Part shown: positions 43,984 through 54,066 of the stretch, piece after piece | Layout of the letters: every line of letters starts with the position of its first letter | How positions within the stretch are numbered: position 1 is the first letter of the stretch | NCBI RefSeq assembly: GCF_910592395.1 | Contig: NC_088313.1 | Coordinates: forward strand, 9,862,501-9,926,500 | Length of the DNA stretch: 64,000 nt | Direction of reading: 5' to 3' | Source: Lineus longissimus | Lineage: Eukaryota; Nemertea; Pilidiophora; Heteronemertea; Lineidae | The notes under the pieces: model-generated | The model's input: only the letters and a program-made list of their open reading frames with translations | What the model was told of the DNA's origin: nothing | The model's database searches: none | Program-made: the position numbers and the translations under genes

Positions 43984-44076
43984 ATTATGTTTACAATTAT
44001 TATTCCCCAGCAATCCCTTCTATAATACCTTCGGCTCCTTTAGGGGCCAGTGCACCCCCCTATTTCGCTTATATAA

Positions 44077-44277
44077 ATGGTTTACTATCCACTGGCGACA
44101 AAACACAAGAAGACTATTGATTATGACTTTTTTAATTTTGCGGTTTATGTAAGTGATGACAACTTTTTCAAAATAAAAGAAAGTAATATAACTCCGGGGT
44201 TTTTGCGTTTGAAAAATAGATCAGATTGTTTACGATTGGAAAAAAAAACCATTATCGTTTTACCAGAATCAATTTAA
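44077..44277 (+). CDS. Short hypothetical protein (66 aa)
   Basis: Intact frame from ATG 44077, preceded by CGCTTATATAAATGG, the clearest example of the TATAAATG start motif. It overlaps the next gene's ATG (44279) almost directly. No family recognised. Confidence 0.45.
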   Translation: MVYYPLATKHKKTIDYDFFNFAVYVSDDNFFKIKESNITPGFLRLKNRSDCLRLEKKTIIVLPESI

Positions 44278-44278
44278 C

Positions 44279-45085
44279 ATGGCAGTGTGGTTTGCAACAA
44301 CCGACTGTGGGGTTTCGGTTAACCAACATTTGAATAACAAAATTCCAATGATCAGATAGTTTTATAGATTCCACACATATTACCAGATTTGTAAAATTAT
44401 GAAAAACTAACGGATCCCCAGTCCGGGAGAAATAAATTTTAACGAAACAAATAATGGTACTAACCGGGGAAAGCTGGGGGAGTTGCTGAGCGAGTTTGGT
44501 TTAAAAGACGAGTATGATTTTTCAGTTTTTGACAGATGGACTTCTAGGAGTGTTCCAGACTATAATCCCAACATCACAGATCCTGGTTACTACATTAATA
44601 ACTCAAAAATAATTTTTTTCCTGATGCAGGTTCACGTAAATAAAATGCCTCCAGTGTTTACTGCAGATTGGGATGCTGGAATGGCTACCTTCGAATATCC
44701 AGATACTTTCATCAAGTGGCATGTTAATCAACATAAAAATGTTTTTTACGTTATCAAACAGAACCACTGTCAAACGTATCAACAATTCATGATTTTTAAG
44801 TCATCTGGTTTCTCAAACCCCGGTATCGAGCAACTTAACGATTCTGTCCGAACATACGTTTACTGCATACTAGGGGCCCAAGCACTCACCAGAACTCCGA
44901 TTACAGGAGCAACAGGAACTGAAAGAATTTACCAAACTTTCAAAAGACTCAATCAACAAACAAGCCGACATTCCTACCTCAATTCAAAGGTACCAAAATC
45001 AATTGCCGAAACCCACACCAGATTGGATTATATAATCGCCCCGGGTTTATACATCATTGGATTCAACATGGTCTTGAAAACTTAG
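44279..45085 (+). pseudogene. Conserved structural-type protein, two nonsense codons
   Basis: From ATG 44279 the frame has in-frame TAG (about 44357) and TAA (about 44411), then is open for 200 codons (44483-45085). Conserved-looking blocks: MQVHVNKMPPVFTADWD, FIKWHVNQHKNVFYVI, QQFMIFKSSGFSNPGIEQL, and near the end HTRLDYIIAPGLYIIGFN. The strand-rich composition and position between other virion genes suggest a capsid or capsid-associated protein (penton-like), an inference. Reasonable confidence that it is a real gene of this element family. Confidence 0.55.
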
Positions 45086-45089
45086 TGCA

Positions 45090-45362
45090 TTGGGAAAAAT
45101 CAACCGCAAAAAGAATACTGCACCTCCTTTGATGAAAGGCCCGCCCGTAAAGACTTACAAATTGAAGACTGAGGATAAAAAGGTCCCTGAGGAGGAATCA
45201 GCACCACTAACGGGGCAAAAAACATTAAGTGGGGAAATAAAAAAAGATAATTTTTCCACTGATGGTTCTGTAGTTGATGATTCCACCGATCATGAAAACA
45301 TTAAATTTATTTTAGCGGCAGTAGCCGGTGGAGTTGTCAGTTTAATTTGGTATTTCAACTAA
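45090..45362 (+). CDS. Tail-anchored small membrane protein (90 aa)
   Basis: Lys/Pro-rich N-terminus, acidic middle and a single C-terminal membrane segment (residues about 72-89, ILAAVAGGVVSLIWYF). The open frame starts at TTG 45090; no ATG is in frame at the right place until Met16, and the start context GTGCATTGGG suggests an original ATG mutated to TTG. Otherwise intact. Confidence 0.45.
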   Translation: MGKINRKKNTAPPLMKGPPVKTYKLKTEDKKVPEEESAPLTGQKTLSGEIKKDNFSTDGSVVDDSTDHENIKFILAAVAGGVVSLIWYFN

Positions 45363-45367
45363 TCTAA

Positions 45368-46314
45368 ATGGCTGATGGCGGAGATGAAAGCTACGAAATG
45401 GACGATATTAGTGACTTTAACATTCGTAATCCTAAACCTAATCTTGAAACTAACCCTGAAAACCCTGACGATGATCCAAATAGTCAATACAACACCGGCG
45501 TTGGACAAAGAAATAATTTAACTGCAGAAACCACATTTTCTTCTACACCCTATGGAACCGGTGGCACTTCTTGGGACCAATAACTTGAAGTTGAAGCTGA
45601 AAAAGTTAGAGATGATCTTAATGATAGTTTTGAATTTGATGATGTGTGGAAATACAGAAGTGAAAAAATAAAAGTTCTAAATAATGAAAATTTCACCAAC
45701 ACCCAAAAATTTAACTTTGACCCCAAGGGATTAGATATTCTGTCTAAACTTGTTTTTACTGCAAAATAACTTGAACGGGCTGAACTGTATAATAAATCAA
45801 TTAAGGATTATCATATTAATTACTTAAAAAATATTAATTCTGAAACTCTTAACATGCTTGGGCATTATAGAGGGGAAATAGATTTGTTAGGATTACGAAT
45901 AGTAAAGGTCATCTACTATCTAGATCTACAATTAGGGGATTTAATGGTGGTAACTCAGTGTTGGAAAAATTAGATGGACTTTATGTTTATTTCAAAGAGG
46001 GGAGCTTAATTGCTGATAGGAGAAGACAACAAGAAGCTGGAGCTAAAAAGAAAGAACAAGAGAGAAAAGATGCTGCTACTTTCTTCAATAGACTAGAAGG
46101 TGGTGGCCATGAAACAGAAGTAGAACCACCAGAACAAATTCAAACGCAGACTATTGTTCATGAGTTACGACCTTCATCTCCGAAACCAGTCAGAAGACCA
46201 ACAGAGCAGAGATCAAATTTATCTATACTAATCGAAGATGGAATTGAAAATGATGGTGGAGCGCCAGCTCCCACTGGAAGTTCAGATGGAAGTTTTGACA
46301 ACACGGCATTCTAA
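45368..46314 (+). pseudogene. Coiled-coil protein of the virion block, broken
   Basis: From ATG 45368 (TCTAAATGG). An acidic, Asn/Asp-rich N-terminus ends at TAA 45581; the same frame continues to a second TAA (about 45767) and then changes frame before 45958-46314, which is Lys/Glu/Gln-rich (RRRQQEAGAKKKEQERK) and ends in a Pro-rich acidic tail. Total about 310 residues. Helical spacing suggests a coiled coil. No family recognised. Confidence 0.45.
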
Positions 46315-46325
46315 ATCAAACATTA

Positions 46326-47050
46326 ATGGAGACAGTATTGAATGCACCTGACGAAGAGTTAGAAGAAGAATTCGGTTCTCGAGATGCTAGAGAATTTAGG
46401 CCAATAAGGTTGAATGAGAAAACGATGGCTGAAACGAGATCCAGAATTATCAGTAAGCACTACTTGATGAACAATATGATAAGGAAACTGCTCCTGTTGC
46501 TAAGAAGATGATAAAGGAAGAATTAGACCAAGAAAAGATAAATTTGAAATATCCTAATGATGAAGCTGAATCACAAAAAAGAAGATGGAAGAGAATTTGG
46601 AGAGACTACATTAAAAAACCAGATTCAAAAATATCTCTGGAAGATAGATTAAAATTACTCTTCAAATTGGAAGGTCTAACTATTGGAGCAGTTGTAACTG
46701 CGATAACAATGTTTTTCACAACCTTAGGTATTTCTATTAGTAATTCCTTGAGAAAACCTCCGAATCCCCCTGGACCAACTCCTCCAGAACCAGAACCAAG
46801 CATTACAAATAGTGTAAAGGAAGGACTCAAGAAATTTGCTAATCGGTTAAAAGAATTGGCTAAGAAGTCAATTGCTGCTCTACCAGGAATAATAGGTTCG
46901 ATCGTGTCATTCATTCTGAAATCAGTTGGGGCAGTTGTTGGTTTTCTGGCTGAAAATGTTATAATCCTAGTGATAATTGTTTTAAGTTTAATAATCTATG
47001 GTTTAATCGAAGGAGTGAAAACGTTTAGGGGGGAGAATAAATCTTCCTAA
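46326..47050 (+). pseudogene. Two-segment membrane protein, one frameshift
   Basis: Frame 1 (ATG 46326) encodes an acidic start; a shift near 46465 restores the second frame (46508-47050). It has a lysine-rich helix, a first hydrophobic segment (LTIGAVVTAITMFFTTLGI), a Pro-rich linker (PPNPPGPTPPEPEP) and a long C-terminal hydrophobic region (IIGSIVSFIL ... NVIILVIIVLSLIIYGLI). It directly precedes the capsid-like gene by 4 bp. A membrane-active virion protein is plausible but not shown. Confidence 0.55.
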
Positions 47051-47054
47051 ATAA

Positions 47055-47964
47055 ATGGCAACTGGAAAAGTGTTAAACCCCCAAAGAGGCAATCGTGTTC
47101 CACTAGGTTTGAAAGCTGAACGTTACCATCACGTTATCACTCTCAACCCATCGTTGGCACAACCAAAGGAAACTCTGTATGTGAGGATTCCAAAGTTAAA
47201 TAATAATACTTTCTTCGTACCTGGTAATGTTTATCTGTCGGCGGATGTTATTATCTCAGGAAACAGCAAAAATTCTGTAGTAAATAATTTGGGAAGAAAT
47301 CTTATTTCAAAACTGACTGTTAAGTGGGGGACCGAAAATCTTCTCGAAATAGATAACTATAATTTGTATGCCACCTACAAAGACCTCTGGCTGTCCAATG
47401 AAGAGAGAGCAAATCGAGTATTTCAGGGAATCCAAAGCAGTAACCTCAGACAGCTTAGATCCGGGGTAGCATTGGGCAGCATCGCCTCGGAAACCAGCAA
47501 TGAGTAGACTTTGAAAGACGTTTCTGACAATAAGTACAAAATCCCATATGACTTTGATTTGCTCTCAACCCACGCTCCGTTTTAAAAATTTCCCATTCAG
47601 GAGGACGTTATATTCAGCATGACCTTGGCACCGAAAGAGGATGTAATTTTCACAACCACAACTGCGAATATGAATTAGCAATTGAAAAATATATGTATGG
47701 AATATGACACCTACAGATGAAAGAGTTGCGGGGCAATTACGAAATAATTATAATTCTGGATTTTTGGTATTTTACGATTGGATAGATCATTTTAAGATAA
47801 TAAACGTGGAGACAAACGAAACAATAATTAATGAAAATATCAATTTTCCAAAAAGATCCATCAAAGGAATTTTGTTACTATTTTTAAATGCACATATTTA
47901 TTGTTTCAGACGCACAGTTAAATGTTCAAAATTCTCAAATCGTGAGCGTAATGAATTAGGTTAA
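47055..47964 (+). pseudogene. Probable major capsid protein, truncated and broken
   Basis: Starts at ATG 47055 (CCTAAATAAATGG). N-terminal half is open for 150 codons (with NRVPLGLKAERYHHVITLNP and LISKLTVKWGTENLLEIDNY), then TAG at 47505, TAA at about 47583 and further stops; coding pattern resumes near 47700 (RNNYNSGFLVFYDWIDHFKI, INENINFPKRSIKG) and is cut near 47900. The beta-strand-rich pattern and the location before the small membrane and ATPase genes fit the double-jelly-roll capsid gene of Polinton/adintovirus-like elements. Roughly half of an expected 450-500 residues is recognisable. Identification is from pattern and context, not from a search. Confidence 0.5.
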
Positions 47965-47979
47965 TTTTGTGGTTTATAA

Positions 47980-48216
47980 ATGGAGACAATTGACAAGAAA
48001 GATATTGTGAACACACTTTATAGAAGTTTTGTTTTGTCTGGAATTACGGTAGGTTACAGCATTTTGATGAGAAGATTTTTAAAAATGAAAATTGGAGACC
48101 CCAGCCAAGCCGATATCAATGAGTTTCTAAAACTTGGCCTGGTAGTTACTCTTGGTAATTTATCTGCGGAATATCTATACGATAATAGTCTCATACCGCG
48201 GAACCCAATGAAATAA
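47980..48216 (+). CDS. Small membrane protein (78 aa)
   Basis: Intact. ATG 47980 in GTTTATAAATGG context. A first hydrophobic stretch (SFVLSGITVGYSILM, residues about 16-30), a basic loop and a second (LGLVVTLGNLSAEYL, about 52-66) suggest two weak membrane segments. Lies between the capsid-like gene and the ATPase gene. Comparable small proteins accompany related elements; function unknown. Confidence 0.5.
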   Translation: METIDKKDIVNTLYRSFVLSGITVGYSILMRRFLKMKIGDPSQADINEFLKLGLVVTLGNLSAEYLYDNSLIPRNPMK

Positions 48217-48268
48217 ATCTACTGGATAAATCTCTTGGATGAATCTCTTGGATAAATCTACTGGATAA

Positions 48269-48716
48269 ATGACATTATCTACTGCGACATATTCTTCGAG
48301 CTTCGAGCTACGCTCCACTTCGTACGCTAGCTCATCATTGTTTATTTACGAACCTTTTAATGCCATTATTTCTGGCTGCACAAATTGTGGAAAAACTCAC
48401 TTCGTCTTAGATTTGTTGGAGACTTACTACAAAGGAAATTTTGAAAACATCGTTCTGTTTTGTCCAAACTTTGAACACAATGAAACATATAACCGAGATT
48501 GGATTTTCAAAGATAAAAATTTCATTATTATTGATCCCAATATTGTTAAGAATAATCTGAATAAATCATTACTTGCTGCCATGGAAGTCTTGTCCAAACA
48601 TGGTACACGCGCAAAGGGGGATCTAGAGGTTTTGGTTGCCACTGGAAAGACAAAAGAATTCACTGGGAGGCAATTCACTTTTAACGATCTTGACTATATG
48701 TCAGAAAAATTTTAAA
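48269..48716 (+). pseudogene. Packaging ATPase N-terminus fused to another gene
   Basis: ATG 48269 in GGATAAATGACA context. Residues about 33-43 (ISGCTNCGKTHF) are a Walker A motif, followed by FENIVLFCPNFEHN, typical of the A32/FtsK-HerA packaging ATPases of eukaryotic dsDNA viruses and Polintons. No Walker B is found: at about residue 116 the protein passes into LEVLVATGKTKEF and FTFNDLDYMSEKF, which belong to the separate gene seen in block 1 at 24825-25094. A deletion has therefore fused the two in frame, removing the ATPase C-terminus and whatever genes lay between. Stop at 48716. Confidence 0.7.
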
Positions 48717-49062
48717 GTATCACAGAATTTTTCAGAGCAGCTTATCCTCCAGAGTTAGTGACACATTTAGCAAAACAGCCATCAAAGCTTATTCCTCCTT
48801 AGCTGGTTGGATTTTACCGAATTGTGACAGAGATAATCTGTACGAGGATCTTAGAAATGATTACATCGTGATGACTGAGTTGGATAGGTGGACTGGTTTT
48901 CTCAGTTTGAAATTGGGAGCTCTTATGGCCGTAGCCACAACTAGTTTACTCACTCTCAGCAATTGTGACGTAGGAACACACAAAGTGTCACGAAGATCTC
49001 CAACGGAAGATACAGCAAATTTTCGGGAAATAAATGCAGAGTGGACAAGAGGAATCTGCTAA
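48717..49062 (+). pseudogene. Remainder of the block-1-like conserved gene
   Basis: After the stop at 48716 the sequence continues with AKTAIKAYSSLAGWILP and LYEDLRNDYIVMTELDRW (frame of 48868-49062), then LGALMAVATTSLLTLSNC, matching block 1 (LGKTVLKAY, LYEDLRNDYIVTNELDKW, and MGALTALASSTLISLGHC after its stop at 25094). Frame changes separate the blocks. Family unknown. Confidence 0.6.
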
Positions 49063-49449
49063 CGAAGTTCCGGCGAACAACCCCCAAGGGAAAGATGTAA
49101 CAGTCTCTGAATCTAATCTACCATCTACTTCAGTTCCTAAAAACAAAGATCGCCTAAGCAGATTGCTTGGTCTCGGGAATTAGGAAAGCGTTCCAGTGAG
49201 TTAAAGAAAAAAAAGATGGATCGTTTTAATGGAGTGCCAGCTCATGCGGGAAAAATTATCAAAGAATTACCACCAGTTGAAGGTATAACCCAGAGAGATG
49301 TAGTAGACTATGAACAACCTAAATCTGAGTTTTCCAATAGTAAATTTAATTTTTGGTGGTTGGTTAAACCTGTTACATTAACTGCTGGAATATTTTTATG
49401 CAGGCAAAGTTTTCTCCAAGGGTTTCTCCAATTAAAAAGCAGACAGTAG
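49034..49449 (+). pseudogene. Small basic tail gene, block 2 copy
   Basis: ATG 49034 in GGGAAATAAATGC context starts a 50-codon frame ending at 49183; a frameshift near 49150 then gives AWSRELGKRSSELKKKK and the open frame to 49449 with a hydrophobic segment (WWLVKPVTLTAGIFLC). It matches block 1 genes 25198-25389 and probably part of 25485-25667, suggesting the two small block-1 genes and this one share ancestry. Confidence 0.5.
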
Positions 49450-49664
49450 TTTCGAAGGAATCAGTGGTTTCAGTGGAGTGTACGAGGGAAAACAAAACAT
49501 TGAGTAAAACCCCATCTATACTCCTCATGGAATAAAATAACACCAATATGAAATGAGGTTATAGATCTCGTCATTCCCTTTACAACGATACCTCACTTGA
49601 TAATATCGGTCTAATAATAGCAAAGTTATTTCATATGAATTGCATTCGCTTAATTAATTGTTCA

Positions 49665-49733
49665 GTAAATTCCTCTACCATACCTTTCAGAGATCGCGTG
49701 TACAAGAATTAAAGGGTTGGTAGAGGAATTACT
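49665..49733. repeat. Hairpin-forming inverted repeat at the right edge of block 2
   Basis: AATTCCTCTACCA (49668-49680) and TGGTAGAGGAATT (49718-49730) are perfect complements; with flanking bases the stem reaches about 20 bp with two mismatches. It lies 220 bp after the last gene. It could be part of the element's terminus or a chance hairpin. Confidence 0.55.
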
Positions 49734-50388
49734 CATGATGGGCGCTCCAGACTTCACTTCCGGTACATACCACCTTTTCCCTAGTTACGTTACTTCGATT
49801 GGTTGCTAGGCTGTTAATGAACCGATTAATTAGTCATACTTCCGGTTCAACGCGAAAATAACATTCAGAAAATTTCTCGCGCAGGATCGACGTGTCAAAA
49901 ATGTTTTTCGATTCATCTGCGCACTAAGTGCTTCATTAAATAGAGTGTCAACTCCCGCTGGGATTCCCACTGTATAAATATTTCATCAGTCAGAGTGATC
50001 GCGTAGGATGATTAATGAGGATAGGTAGCGTGTAGTGAGAGCTGATGTATTGGTTTTTAATGTGGGATATAATATGAATCAGCTGTTTAATAGGGTGGTG
50101 TGATCGGAACAGGGCTTTTAGTGAAATATAATGATGTGAGGGAGGGGTGTTTTTTTGATTTTTCGATTTATTTTGATGTTTGTGTAACGGGGAAATGTTA
50201 GAAATGTGGATATCGTTTGTAGTGACTCTGGGGATTGATGTTTTTGCGTGAGTAGTTGATTTTAACCCTTTATTTGGTAGGTTTTTTAGAAAATTAGTGT
50301 TGAACAACTTTAGTGGTTTTTTTTGGAGGGTGTAGAGTAAGGGTATATTCCTGGTCGGTGCCTAAATTAACCATTTTACCTTTGGAAA
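49734..50388. other. Non-coding stretch
   Basis: AT-rich, with an open minus-strand frame at 49990-50307 made of His/Ser/Thr-rich low-complexity sequence. No gene supported. Confidence 0.35.
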
Positions 50389-50989
50389 ATGGACTTGGAG
50401 AGCTTGGAAATCAATAAAATTAAAAAAGAAGTTCAAGCTCGAGATGTTATCTACCTTGTACTATCAGCTTACACAGGTGTTTACGATGTTTTAGAGAAAG
50501 CGTGGGCTATGTTAGCTCCAACAATTGGACTACGAACTATCTGACTATGGCAAGATGACCAGATTTTGACATTGGCTTTTGGCTAAAATTAGGAATGGTT
50601 TGGAGATAGAAGTTGTTTGGCTATAACGCTTACAGGTTTTACGAGTTTGTCCGATAGTGGTTTCTTAAAGGGTAATTTGATTGTGTACATAAAGTACCTG
50701 GGGCTGATGTAGTAGATAACAGTTTAATTTGTTATTTATACAAAGGAATCATATTACATAAGTGGAGTCATAGCGTAGAGGATGGGATAGTTTTTCAATT
50801 TGGGATGACCCCGTAACAAAAGGTAATGAATGATGATTTTTCCTTGCCCCTAACAGAATTTCAGCATAGGGTGAAACGGACAGTGAAGGGGCACTGTCGG
50901 AGCGGATGAAGTGCCATCTGTTTTGGCCTAATAACTGTTCCATCTCCGTTGACCAAGTTGGGCTGGGGATTAAGAAGCTAAAATGTAAT

Positions 50990-51790
50990 TTCCTCCCCGG
51001 GTTATGATAATATAACAGCGGAGTACTTGCTCTCCGGTAGGGGTGACATTCCGCTAGAGTATCTCTCTTCCTTGTACACCACTTATTTACACAATGTATC
51101 GTACTTTATATTTTTCATACTGGTCTAGTGCCAATTTTAAAGAAACCTACATTGGACCCTAACCGTCCTGATAGCTATCATCCGATGACACTCAGTTCCA
51201 CCTTTGCCGAGTTGGCAGAGTCGTTTATGGCTCCATCTTGTTCTGAGGCGGTTTTATCAGAAACACAGTTTGGCTGATTTCTGCTATAGCATTTTAAATG
51301 ATGTTATCGTACATGCTAAGGACCAGGGAAACCCTATTTTTATTTGGGGCTAGACGCCGAGAAGTGTTTCGATAGTATTTGGCATCCCGGTCTTTTGTTA
51401 AAGTTGATGGACGAATCACCTGTTAGCCATTGGCTGTTTTTGTATAACTGGTATAATAATCTTAATGCTAGGGTTCGCTTTGAGGCTAAGTTCAGCCCCC
51501 TTTTTAGAGTCACTCGCGGCACTAGACAAGGCATTCTATTGTCACCTTGGTTGTTCAGTATTTTTATAAATGACATTTTATAAGAGCTCTCCAAAATGGG
51601 AGGCATAAGAGTTGGCCAAACAGAGTTAAATTCTGCGGCCTTTGCCGACGACATTACGCTTTTACACACTATTGTTCCTGGCCTGCAAGTCCTGATCGAT
51701 ACATGTTTTGACTCAAGCTCCAGTTCGCAATCTATGTGTATTGCAGCAGCCAAGTCAAACTACGTGGTCCCAGCCTTTGAAAGCTGGTCC
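50990..51790 (+). pseudogene. LINE reverse transcriptase fragment
   Basis: Recognisable RT blocks across several frames: VPILKKPTLDPNRPDSYHPM (about 51125), AEKCFDSIWHPGLLLKL (motif A, 51355), RGTRQGILLSPWLFSIFIND (51510) and AAFADDITLLHT (motif C, 51635). Multiple stops. The QG-I-LSP pattern suggests a clade different from the L2-like end that follows. A short frame at 50389-50544 (MDLESLEINKIKKEV) may be an upstream piece of the same or another element. Confidence 0.7.
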
Positions 51791-52154
51791 CACTGATAGC
51801 CAGCCATGGCCCAAAGACCGCGTGTGACTAAGGACTCTTGTTGGACAAACTCTCCTTACTACATGTACTGTTGGAGATAAAGCCAAAAAGTAATCTATCT
51901 CAGCATCGTTGAAATCTGAGATGCATACTTCTGATCTGTGGATTACTGGTATTAATAAATGCAAAGCTGCTAAAAACTACTTCTTCTGTTTTACATTTTT
52001 GTACTCACCTTAAACATATCGCCAATCGCTCTCTTCCTCCAATTGGTTTTCGAAGAGCTGTTGTTGCATTGTGATGCCGTCCCTCATCATCACGTAGAAC
52101 TCATCGAAAACTGCAGGACTTGTATCGAAATAATCTTGGAACGTTTCGTCGTCA

Positions 52155-52548
52155 AGTTCAAACTCCAGTTGAGCAGAGGGTGAACTATAAAATCCTCATG
52201 CACGTTTTCAAGTGTGTGCATGGAACAGCCCCGGGTTACCTGTCAAGCCTAGTTAATATCTATAGGCCAGGCAGAGACCTTCGGTCAGCTGATGACAACA
52301 GACTGGAAGTTCCAAGGGCCCGGAGCAAATATGGAGAGCGTTGCTTCTCTTTCTCCGCTGCTGTTCTGTGGAATGCGCTCCCTTTTGAGGTCAGGCAAGC
52401 AAGGAGCCTTGCATCATTTCAGACGATGCTAAAGACTCATCTTTTTCGACAATGTTATTAATATTGTAAAAGCGCCTTTGAACGGATAATAATCTGAAAA
52501 GGGCGCTTAAATTTAAATATGGTATATACATACATACATACATACATT
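52155..52548 (+). pseudogene. L2/CR1-type LINE 3' end
   Basis: C-terminal 100 residues of ORF2: PVEQRVNYKILMHVFKCVHG, APGYLSSLVNIYRPGRDLRS, and SFSAAVLWNALPFEVRQARS ending in FQTMLKTHLFRQCY. The stop is at 52459. The 3' tail folds (AAGCGCC ... GGGCGCTT) and ends in a (TACA)n microsatellite at 52527-52548, typical of L2-like elements. Confidence 0.85.
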
Positions 52549-52707
52549 TACAAGACCATGGTATTCCCCTCTTTGTACTCTGTGCAACAGGGTATCATGG
52601 ACCCACCAACGTCCCTCTTGGCCCTTATCACCAAGCAACAATAAGAGGAGCAACACATCTTCTTCCTCGGAGTCGGAATCCAAACGACCAGCTTCGTTTG
52701 CTGCCAT
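52549..52707 (-). pseudogene. N-terminal fragment of a HARBI1-like gene
   Basis: Minus-strand frame from ATG 52707: an acidic start (DSDSEEEDVLLLLLLL) then RWWVHDTLLHRVQRGEYHGL. The W-V ... R--GEYH-L pattern is the conserved N-terminus of PIF/Harbinger nucleases. Coding pattern ends exactly where the L2-like element's TACA tail begins, so the LINE inserted into it; the rest is not seen on the other side. Confidence 0.6.
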
Positions 52708-52784
52708 TCAACTTTCTGCATAGCCTGTGAGCTTCATTGCTCATATACAATCAAGAAAGCAAAACATTTTAAGAAGGTGACATG

Positions 52785-52957
52785 GCCGGTGTAAGAGTAA
52801 CAAATGTCCCCCTGGAAAAAGTGTCCGGCCCTATTGTATTCTGCAATATGGTTCTATAGAGACCCTGGCCGTCAATAGCTCAGAGATTGAAGCGCATAAT
52901 ACAATCCTTTGTTTCCCGGGCATTCTATCCTAGGACATTTTAAACTTCTACACCGGC
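52785..52957. mobile_element. Possible small MITE
   Basis: A 173-bp segment bounded by GCCGGTGTA and TACACCGGC, with GTCC/GGAC just inside. No coding sequence and no clear target duplication. Confidence 0.35.
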
Positions 52958-53558
52958 TGTCATCGCCCAAGTCTGTCACCAACCAGCGTGTTTACGTGCT
53001 GCTGCACTGCTGCTACGCTGCGATGACGCTATAGTCTGTCACCACCTTTGAAATTATAGGCCTACAAATTCTACGTATTCCAAATTGCAGAGGAAAACAA
53101 TTAATGTACGAAAAATAAACATTCTGGTAGAGTCTGTCTGCAGTTTGGCAAAATGAATACCCCAATTCTGTTGGCCATGGACTACGCAGTCATCCGACAT
53201 GACAATATCAATTGCTGTTCTAGTTGTGAATTATTCAGTTCAGGATATGCAGAGTGGATGAATCAGATGCCCATCAACCATATTCCGATCAGGGGGTTAT
53301 GGTGTACATGTACATGTCGGACGCCTTTCAGCCGGTTGCGAATTGGCGTAAATCTCGCTTCCCCACCTAAATCCGTTTGCGTGCGGGGTGAGGGCCGACC
53401 CTTGTGGGATCGTTGCCGAAGTCGACAAAGGCCGCTTCATAAGATCATATCCCTTCGAATGGTCATTGAATCATTCCTCTTTGCCATTTGGTTTGAGTGT
53501 GGAATGAAACTGTTCCAGAACTGTTCAGTCCAAGAACTGTCCAACAGTACCGATATAT

Positions 53559-54066
53559 CTGGACAGTCCCGATCCAACACTACAATAGAAGTGAATGTTC
53601 TGTCACTGTTCCATCCAACATTACATTGGAATGGTTACCTAAACTAAAATTATAACGAAACAGATAGACATCGGTCATGATCAATTATACTGACACACAT
53701 TAAGGGGGATTATCCACAGAATACAAAATGAAATCATGCCGATTTCAGTGGTTACCTCACTTACCAATTTCAATGATGCAACTTGGCCTGGCCCTTTCGG
53801 AATCCGACAGATCTGGATAGTCCCAACAATACATGTAAGAAGTGAATGTTCCGTCACTGTTCAAACCATCATTACTAACCTACTAAAATGATTACAAAAC
53901 AGATAGACCTCGGTCATGATCAATTATACTGACACACCTTCATCAAAGGGGATCATCCACAACCGAATACAAAATGAAATCATGCCCATTACAGTGAATA
54001 CATCACGCACTACTTTCAATGATGCAACCTGGCCTCGCCCTTCCGGAATTTTAGAACTGTTCTGAC
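53559..54066 (+). repeat. Two-copy tandem duplication, about 253 bp
   Basis: Units 53559-53811 and 53812-54066 share CGGTCATGATCAATTATACT, GAATACAAAATGAAATCATG and CAATGATGCAAC in order. Identity about 80% by eye. Confidence 0.85.

Larger units (their letters stand above)
34325..49733. mobile_element. Virus-like element block 2 (Polinton/adintovirus-like)
   Basis: A minus-strand gene pair (unknown gene, family-B polymerase) diverges from a 67-bp promoter region into about twelve plus-strand genes running from 37589 to 49449: two related small proteins, fibre-like, membrane-associated, capsid-related and packaging ATPase genes. Two later insertions (36396-36860 and 38551-42289) interrupt it; without them it spans about 11 kb. 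Nearly all large genes are broken by frameshifts or stops. Polymerase plus A32/FtsK-type ATPase plus capsid-like genes is the core of Polinton/adintovirus-like elements; I did not see an integrase or protease in the block, which may be lost or outside. Confidence 0.65.

Noticed and set aside
53153-53647. 164-codon plus-strand frame as a gene
   Set aside because: Overlaps a tandem duplication whose second copy does not keep the frame; no recognisable domain.
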